Shown: in pieces, positions 56,434 to 64,000 of the stretch
Layout of the letters: each line of letters opens with the position of its first letter
How positions within the stretch are numbered: position 1 is the stretch's first letter
NCBI RefSeq assembly: GCF_932294415.1
Contig: NC_065538.1
Location: forward strand, 26,933,957 to 26,997,956
Origin: Quercus robur
Lineage: Eukaryota > Streptophyta > Magnoliopsida > Fagales > Fagaceae
Length of the DNA stretch: 64,000 nucleotides
Reading direction: 5' to 3'
Program-made: the position numbers and the translations under genes
The notes under the pieces: generated by a model
The model's database searches: none
The model's input: only the letters and a program-made list of their open reading frames with translations
Told to the model about the DNA's origin: nothing

Positions 56434-57540
56434 AAGATCGCTTCCAATAAAAGTCTTAATCAAAGGTCAATGCTGCTCAACTTGATCAAGGCCCATCAAG
56501 TGCAGTTTTGACTTTGGATTTCTCCCGAACAATTTGCTACTTTGCTCTATTGACAAAATTTTCCTTCAAAATTAACTGGGATTTGTTTAACCCCATTATG
56601 TGATGGTTTATAAAATTATTTACGTCTATCAAATTATATGAGTCATTAAATCATTTAAATAAGTCATACTACTAAAAATAAAATTATCTACTTTGCTATT
56701 TTTCTTTTTATATAGTAGTTGCTAAAATAAATATTTTTCAAGAAACAGGCCCAAAATGAGAGTTGCAGTATTTTCCTTCCCAAAAAGTACTCGTCAAGTT
56801 GGAAAGCAGTCTCCAATAATTTTCATAGAAAAACATTACGCCAAAACAAATTAAATATTTTCTCAAAAAAAAAAAAAATTGATTTTACTTTCCTGCTTTT
56901 ATATAGTTTTATTTTTCTCAACTGTTGTTTCCCATACCTAGATCAGGATAATATTGCTACCTTCAAGTTCAAGATATGAAATATGAAATATAAAATATGC
57001 AAGCCAACATATGAATTACGGCCGACAAGAAATTATAGCTGAAAAGTTTGCCTTTTTGAATTTTGATCATGAGCTTTGCTTGTCCTGTAATGCGATATTT
57101 ATCTATTATTCACCCAACTTGATTTTCATGCTTTAATTTAGTTAGGCACAATTTTTTTTTTTCCTTTTATAAAGGTTATAAAAGTCAGGCACGTGTTTAA
57201 AACAAGAAATAAACTTACATAAATATCAAATCACTAGGCTGCTCAAGTTTGCTTCCAGAATGGTATGATTGAGCTCAAATTCAAATTTGAGTTGTTATTT
57301 TTCAAAAATTAGACGAGTTAAAAAAAGCAAAAGTCATATTGTATATTTTAAAATACTCTTTAATAAAAATAATTAATTTTAGAATTAAGGAAAAAGAAAA
57401 GAAAAATGATTCTTCTTCCCTTATGGGAGTTCTTCTAGTAAAAGTTCCATATTTGACCGTTTTGTTTGTTAGCAGTAGTAGTATCATTTTTTTTTTTTTT
57501 GAGAAACTAATAGTAGTAACATTAATCTTTGGTAAAAGGA
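56434..57540. other. AT-rich intergenic
   Basis: No gene, RNA or element recognised. Poly-T/A tracts at 57150 and 57488. Confidence 0.5.
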
Positions 57541-59390
57541 GATAAAGAGAAGATTTAGCACTCAAATCATTAAACAGCATGAAAAGTATCTTGGTCTACC
57601 ATCGCTTGTGGGGAAAAATAAAAGAAACTATTTCAATGACATAAAGGAGAAGCTTGGTAAGAAGTTGGCAGGATGGAAGGAAAAAATGCTATTTAAAGTC
57701 TGCAAGGAGATTCTAATCAAGGCAGTGGCCCTAGCTATACTGACTTATACCGTGAGTTGTTTTAAACTATCAGAATCTCTTTGCAAGGAGTTGACAAGTA
57801 TGATCAGAAATTTTTGATGGGGACAAAGGAAAGATGAAAAGAAAATTGCTTGGCTTAGCTGTGAGAAGATGTGTGAACCAAAGTCTTGTGGGGGTATGAG
57901 TTTCAAGAATTTAAAACTCTTTAATTTGGCACTACTGGCTAAACAGGTAGGCAACTCCAAATGAGTCAAGATTCACTAGTGTATTGGGTTCTAAAGGCTA
58001 AATACTTCCCAAGGAGTGATTTTATACATGCTTCAATTGGCAACAATCCTTCCTGCACATGGCGAAGTATTATGGCAGCCCAAAACCTGGTTAAAGAAGG
58101 TTTAAGATGGAGAGTAGGCAATGGTGTGAGTATTCATGTTTGGGAGGACAAATGGTTGCTGGTTTCTTCCACGTATAGAGTAATCTCTCCAAGGAATTTT
58201 CTGCATTTAGATACTCAGGTACAAGAGCTGATTAATAGTGTCACTACTAGCTGGGATTCCACAGTCATTGATGCATTATTTCTCTCCCATGAAGTCGATA
58301 TCATCAAGAGCATTCCCTTAAGCTCTCGGCTGCCTATTGATAAGCTTATATGGATTGAAACTCAGAATGGACGATTTACTATGCAAAGTGCTTATAATCT
58401 AGCCGTGAATCTATCCTATTCTGCCAACCAAGGTAATAGTTTGGACAATAGCCTTCTTTGGCATTTTTGGAAAAAACTTTGAAGCCTACCGATCCCACAT
58501 AAAATTTGCCACTTCGGATGGAGAGCCTGTCGCAATGCCCTACCTACAAAGACCAACTTGTTGAAGAGAAAGGTAGTACAAGAGGATATCTATGAAAGCT
58601 GTGGGAGGTATCGAAGACTGTAGGACATGTTTTATAAAGCCACCCGAAAGCTCAAGAGGCATGGGAGCGTTCAAAAGTGGTGCTATCGCAAAATTATGTA
58701 GCAAACCAATCGTTCCAAGATGTAATGTGGAACCTGTTAATGATCAAAAGAATAGGAGATGACTAGGTAGCACTAGCTGTTACCATTGCTTGGGCTTTGT
58801 GGCACAACCGGAATGAGATGAGGTGTGGTGGAGAAAGGAAATCTGGGCAGAACCTGGTCAAGTGGGCAACGGATTATCTCATGGAGTACAAGTCTGCTAT
58901 GGAGTCTGTTGGCCTTGTCTTACTAGTGACACGACGAATTGTGTCTTAGTCTCCTCCACAAGTTGGTTGGTTCAAAATAAATATTGATGGTGCTATCTTC
59001 CTAACATAGAAAGCTGTAGGGTTAGGGGTGGTTATCAGCGTTGACAAAGGAAGAGTCAAAGCAACGTTATGCAGGAAGATCACAGCTCCAATAGGGGTAG
59101 TAGAGGCAGAGGCAAAAGCATTTGAAGCAAGCTTGCCCTTTGCAAAAGATATTGGCATCCATGATGTCATCTTTGAAGGGGATTCCTTGATTGTTTATAA
59201 TTCTCTCTGTGATACATCCCCTTCCTTGTCCTCTGTAGCATCGGTTGTACAAGGAATGCAGGAAATGAGTAAGGAGTTTAGGCATTTAGAATTTTCTCAT
59301 GTGAGGAGACAGGGCAATAGACTAGCTCACCTTTTAGCTAAACATGTGTCTAGCATTGTTGACTATATTGCTTGGATTGAAGAGGTGTAG
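57541..59390 (+). pseudogene. LINE 3, 5'-truncated and decayed ORF2
   Basis: It starts within the reverse transcriptase C-terminal region (KYLGLPSLVGKNK, GKKLAGWKEKML, CFKLSESLC) and runs through the connecting region (VYWVLKAKYFPRSDF, WRVGNGVSIHVWEDKWL), a damaged zf-RVT (FGWRACRNALPTKTNLLKR) and an RNase H end (59028-59390: EAEAKAFEASL, FEGDSLIV, HVRRQGNRLAHLLAKH). There are many stops and shifts. It closely resembles the matching part of LINE 2 but is much older. No poly-A tail or target duplication is visible; LTR-derived sequence abuts at about 59395. Confidence 0.85.
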
Positions 59391-59394
59391 GATC

Positions 59395-59590
59395 AATACA
59401 TGTTTGTATCGTATACAAAACATACGCAGTGGAAAATTAATGGATCTACCTCATTCACAATTGATAACATGTACTATGTAAATTTCAGAATATAAGAACA
59501 AAAGAGTGTACCTTGTTGCGGTGAAATTCAAAACAAAAGATTAGAAGTACTCGAGATCACTTTTAATCTTCATTCCAATTCCACTTGATA
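59395..59590. repeat. Probable LTR fragment
   Basis: Phrases such as TCGTATACAAAACATACGCAG and GCAGTGGAAAATTAATGG look like the end of a copia-type LTR. Only about 200 bp remain between LINE 3 and the gypsy gag remnant. Assigned from general resemblance only. Confidence 0.35.
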
Positions 59591-60261
59591 TCCAAGAAGT
59601 GTGAGCTCCTCGAATGATCCAATAGAACCTGCACCTAGACCATCGAACCACCTCATCGTAACAAGCCCCAAGTTGGATGGAAAAACTTTGCACATCAATG
59701 CCTCATTTATGGAGTGCATAGCCATTTTTCGGTTGAAGTGACTCACATACTCCACAGGGTCCATACGACCGTTGTACATGGTGAATGAGGGCAAAGTGAA
59801 CCGCCGAGGAAGTCTCCCTTCCACAATCCTGCGCGTGAAAGGTGATCTGGAAATTTGTTTGAGTGCCCTGCTCATCGCATCATTTCCCAGGCCCTTGGAA
59901 GATGAGCCTCTGTTTCTATGCCCATGGCGATATTCTTCTTCATACGAGAAAGACTCACTAGGAGGAGTCTTTAACCTCCGTCTATAACTACCATCCTCTT
60001 CATCATTAGGAGAGGTCAGAGATGGAGGGAGATCGCATTCTACGCTCGTGGCACAGCTTTCTCTTCAAATGGTTGATCTCCTGCTGCATGGCTTTGGTAT
60101 TTTTCTTGTGAGAGAGGTGACTACCGCCTCGAGAATGGCTTCTACTAGTGTGGGTAGTCTGCACACTCCCCCCCCCGGTTCCTTCTTCTCTCGAGATTGA
60201 GAAAATGATCTACACGTTGGGACCCCTTAGACTCTGCCTGGTGTGGGTCTAAACCTACCAT
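59590..60261 (-). pseudogene. gag: Second gypsy gag remnant
   Basis: Related to the gag at 12626-13584. It has a start near 60261 (MVGLDPHQAE), a basic coiled region with stops or shifts, then LPRRFTLPSFTMYNGRMDP, VSHFNRKMAMHS, ALMCKVFPSNLG and MRWFDGL before it breaks off near 59590. The primer site next to it (60297-60312) is degraded compared with the one at 13618. Confidence 0.83.
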
Positions 60262-60314
60262 AGTTGAAAATCAAACTCATAATCACACCAGAAATTCCCA
60301 CAAACGGCCCTAAT

Positions 60315-61086
60315 TGTAAGGACTAGAATTGAGTCCCTAACCCAGACGATAGATGGACTTAGGCCCAAAAAGCCCAAAATAATGAATTTCTAGAGAGTGG
60401 GTTAGAAGACTGGATTAGAATGAGTTGGATCGCAAATAAAGTGGGCCCAATTAACGAGAACAGAGAAACAAGTTAAATTGAATTAGAGAAAATCGTCCTC
60501 GGCGCAGTCTGAAGAGATCAGTTCTTATATATTCCTTTCAAGTTCAATTACAGGGTTGGTTCTTGATTGCTACAGTGTTTCTCTTCTTCTTCCTCGATCC
60601 CCTATCCATGGAGGATCTTTTACATTATATAGTTCCCTTCGGATGATCATGATCCTACACTTGTCGATCATCCAAGCTGCTACTCGAGTGCTTGTCCCAT
60701 CAAACACTCCTTCAGGCCTTCTGTGAGTTGCGGTAGCCAAGACAGTATTGTTCAGGGGTTTTCTCCACATAAATGTGGCCAGAAAGTTAGCTGCAGGGCA
60801 TTTAATGCGGTGACAGCAGCTTTTTCTTAGATATTTCCTAGCTCCTATTCTTCAAGTACGTTTCCTATAGGGTCACTTTAAGTGGTAGAATAGGCATTTG
60901 ATCTGTGCTTCATTCGTCCGAGGAGACAATCCTCCTCGGACCACCTTTCTCGACCTCTCTTCTTGCATGTTACTTGTAGGACTTTGAACTTGACATCATC
61001 GTTGTTGTTTATTCATCCTCGGACTAATCAATATTCTCGGCCAGAGCCTAAGGCCCAATATATGATTTTGGACTCTTATCCCTACA
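60315..61086 (-). repeat. LTR of the second gypsy remnant
   Basis: 772 bp, TGTAAGGAC..CCCTACA on the plus strand. It is related to the LTR at 13638-14346 and in the same position relative to gag. The rest of this element is lost. Confidence 0.78.
60916..60941. other. LTR hairpin with 10-bp stem (second copy)
   Basis: GTCCGAGGAG, ACAATC, CTCCTCGGAC: the same stem as at 14191-14216 with a different six-base loop. Confidence 0.8.
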
Positions 61087-61921
61087 AATACCATCCTAAA
61101 TTTATGATGGCATTGTAGCTCAATCGAAAAAATAAAATATTCATTTTTATTCATTCTTTCTCTTTCTCCCTACCCTACTTTTCTCTCTATCTTGTACTGA
61201 CTCTCCTCTCTTCTTTATTTTCTCTTTGTTTCTCTCTTTCCTCTATTTTCTCTCTGTTTCTCCCTCTTCTTTGTCTGTCAGCGTGGTGGATTTGCTGCCA
61301 TGGGGGTTTGCTGGTCGGTGTGGTTGTCGGCGAGATCGGCATGGTGGGTTTGCTATCATGGGTAATGGGTTTGCTAATCGGTGTGTTGGCATGGTTATTA
61401 GCGAGATCGGTGTGATAGGTTTCTAAATCAACGTGGTTGTCAGCGAGATTGGTGGTGGTTATTTTTCTTTTTTAATTATTATTTTTTTTTTGTGTGGTTC
61501 TTGTAGTGGGTTCCTCTTGGTGGTTATTGGCGTTGTTGTTGGCATGGGTTTCATCTTAGGTTATTGGCGTGGGTTTCTCTTGGTGTTTGTCAATGTAGGT
61601 TTCATCTTAGGTTGTTGGCATCGTTGTTGACGTGGGTTTCTCTTGGTGGTTGTTGTTGCTAGTGGGTTTGGTGGTTTTTTTAATGGGCTTTGGTAGTTAG
61701 CATGGTGGTGGCTAATGTGATTGTAGTGGTGGTTGCTGGTCGGTGGCATGGTAGGTTTGCTGGATGGTAGTGGTGGTTAGTTTTTTGTGGTTATTGTTGG
61801 TAGTGGGTTTGGTGGTTTTTTTAATGGGCTTTGGTAGTTAGCATGGTGGTGGCTAATGTGATTGTAGTGGTGGTGGCTAATGTGATTGGCATGGTAGGTT
61901 TGCTGGATGGTAGTGGTGGTT

Positions 61922-61967
<46 letters not shown>

Positions 61968-62375
61968 AATATTTTTTATGGTGGTGGTGATCTTTTAGAC
62001 ACAATGAAATGGAGAGGAAGAGTGGTTGATGGTGGTGGTTTGGGTTGTGTTAATGGCGGTGGTTGATGGGGGTGGTGGTTAGTTTTTTTTTTTCTTGGTG
62101 GTGCCTTAGTTTTAGTTTTTTTTTATCTTGGTGGTGGCTTAGTTTTTTTAATTATCTTTTTTTTTTTTTATGAAGAGGAAGAGAGACTGAGAGAGAAAGA
62201 GGGGAGAGGAGAGGAAGAGAGAGAAAGGGGTGGTGAAATTAATATTTTAATGAATAGATGAAATAAATAAAAATGGGATATTGAGTGTATTGTAAAATAG
62301 TATGGTATAATAAATAAAGTAGTTTTTGAGATGGTAAAATGGAATATTTTGTAGAAACCGGATGATAATGTTCTT
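61087..62375. mobile_element. Simple-sequence-rich DNA element (related to 32701-34061)
   Basis: It has the same plan as the element at 32701: AT-rich end (ATGATGGCATTGTAGCTC), CT-rich tract (61150-61270), a TGGTGG/GTTGGCGTGGGTTT core with several internal direct repeats (for example 61645-61780 and 61790-61925), a T-run of about 38 (61926-61963), GAGAGA tract (62170-62225) and a terminal GATGATAATGTTC. Short open frames in it are compositional. End points are approximate. Confidence 0.5.
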
Positions 62376-64000
62376 ACACTCCATATCTACTGACTATCGC
62401 TTTTCATATTTTGAACAAATGAATATCAATAAGTGGTTAAGTGTTTATTATCTTCAAGTTTAAGATAAGATAAAGTGTCATTCTCCCAATTTTTTAGGAG
62501 AGGAGAGTGTAATTACTACCCAAAAAAAAATATTGTAGTCTATTAATTAAAGATACTATGATTCCATGTTAAATAAATTGGAGGAAATAGAAAATAGATG
62601 TGGAAGCGTAAAAGAGTAATACAAGAACACATACAAAATATTACGTGGTTTGGTCTAATGACCTACGTCCAACAAAAAAAAAAAAAAAAAAAAACTCTTA
62701 AGGGCTATATATTTGATATATGAGTGAAGTAGAATTAATTATTGTTTTACAATATAATGAACGCAAAACAAGTACTTTTAAACCCCATACTAACCACACA
62801 TTGACTATATATTGTTAATAGACTTGTAGTATAAGACTTAAATTGCACACCAAATATAATTGGAGCTGAGCCTATACTATTGGGCTTAATATATCTCCAA
62901 TAAGGTAGATTTCAACTGAACACAAGTACACGACTTCACTCCTATTGTAATAAGATTTAAAACGAGGGAAATCTCAGGAAAATGAAATTGTAAAATAAAA
63001 TCTCAACCTATTATTTCCATTGCAATCCAGACAAGCCAAAAATTTGTAGGCCATTCTTCTATGTTTTCTTTAACGTGGCCCATACCAGATGCACTTTTTG
63101 GGATATCTATAAATGATTAGGGGAACCCATGTCACGGTGACAACTTGCCATGCTCAATATTTAATGCCAAACATGTGCAATGTATAATTTTTTATTCTGT
63201 TATCGTTGAAGAGAACATGCGCATGCAATGTACCTAGCTAGCTATTCGTAATTAGAAAAGTTAGGTGTAGATGCCATACTATTCTCATTTTGCCGTCAAC
63301 CATGAAGATTCCTCTTTCTAATAATGTGTGTGTGTGTGTGAACATAAACATAATGTTACATTAATTATTTCTTAACACTGCAGAAATGGCGCTTTGATCG
63401 ACACCTTTAATTCGGTCCTAACTCCTAAACCATGCCTTAAGGCGCACGATCGATATGGAAGATCTAATAAGTAATAACATGCTTGAGGGTTAACTACTAA
63501 CTTTATTTCCAAAGTCAACAAAGATGTTTAGCCGTTCCATGATTTTTTATTTATTTATTTTTTTAAATTTTTTGAGTTACTTCCCTTGAAAAAAATAAAA
63601 GAGGAGAAATTGAATACATAACTCTAGTATTTGTGTAGAAAGTATAAACCATTGACCCTTACTTTACTTTGGAGTCTACAATTTGGATGTCAAAAGTTTT
63701 GTATTTCAGTGATAATATTTAGCCTCCTTTACAAGGAAAATTATAATTTAAATATCTATGCCCCAATTATAACAATTAATTTATCTAAAATGAAAAATTA
63801 CTCCGGATATGGACCCTTTTAACTTATAATGATGAATTTATATTAGAGGTTCGCTAATTAAGAGATTAAGACTTTATAATCAAAGTATGGCAAGTTTTAT
63901 ATATATAAGCTTTTTGATATGTATGTATAATACCTCCATCCGATCTTAACCGTTAATAAAGAATATTGTTTTATTTAATATTTATTTATAATAGATAATA
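62376..64000. other. AT-rich intergenic to window end
   Basis: No gene recognised. A phrase like ATTACGTGGTTTGGTCTAAT (62640-62660), followed by ACCTACGTCC and a poly-A run, resembles a decayed copia LTR. A (TG)n run lies at 63326-63341. Confidence 0.5.

Noticed and set aside
61226-62004. ORFs of Val/Gly/Phe and Thr/His composition
   Set aside because: Compositional open frames in TGG-rich simple sequence. One is mostly a poly-T run.

Overview
This is plant nuclear DNA: AT-rich spacers, GT-AG introns, plastid/mitochondrial-type and cell-wall genes, and a very high load of nested plant retrotransposons, LINEs and MITE-like elements. A woody eudicot is likely. A Fagaceae-type tree is my best guess from the style of the LTRs, but that is inference. 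The window has no tRNA, rRNA or CRISPR array that I can recognise.

Layout. Positions 1-14346 are most of a minus-strand, pol-less Ty3/gypsy element. It has an LTR, a tRNA-Asp-type primer site, a decayed gag, an array of about 20 81-bp repeats and a large plus-strand (antisense) coiled-coil gene. A second, young Ty1/copia-type element (839-9223) sits inside an exon of that antisense gene. It has two 1110-bp LTRs, an intact gag and, in place of pol, a 'putative plant transposon protein' (Transposase_32-like) ORF. Positions 14347-27400 are gene-poor. They hold one intact MLP/Bet v 1-family gene (17293-19305), two broken relatives, a TRIM-like element with three later events layered into its LTR, a truncated LINE, and several MITEs with clear target-site duplications.

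Positions 27893-39000 hold a polygalacturonase (GH28) gene of nine exons (35298-38995). A tandem duplication covers its promoter, exon 1 and part of intron 1 and leaves an orphan exon 1 at 31477-31686. Each duplicate has since received different insertions, so each serves as the empty-site control for the other. Positions 40621-43729 (minus) are a peptide deformylase 1A gene of four exons with all three catalytic motifs. Positions 43910-49864 and 50644-56416 are two nearly full-length L1-type LINEs on the minus strand with perfect 13- and 17-bp target-site duplications. Both are now disabled by a few stops and frameshifts. A third, 5'-truncated LINE (57541-59390, plus) is followed by a second remnant of the gypsy family (gag plus LTR, to 61086), a simple-sequence-rich DNA element, and AT-rich sequence to the end.

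The host genes that look functional are the MLP-like protein, the polygalacturonase and the peptide deformylase. They are unrelated in pathway and show only ordinary plant gene spacing. Most of what is unusual here is in the mobile DNA: two different pol-less LTR elements with captured or extra ORFs, and precise nesting that gives the order of insertions.
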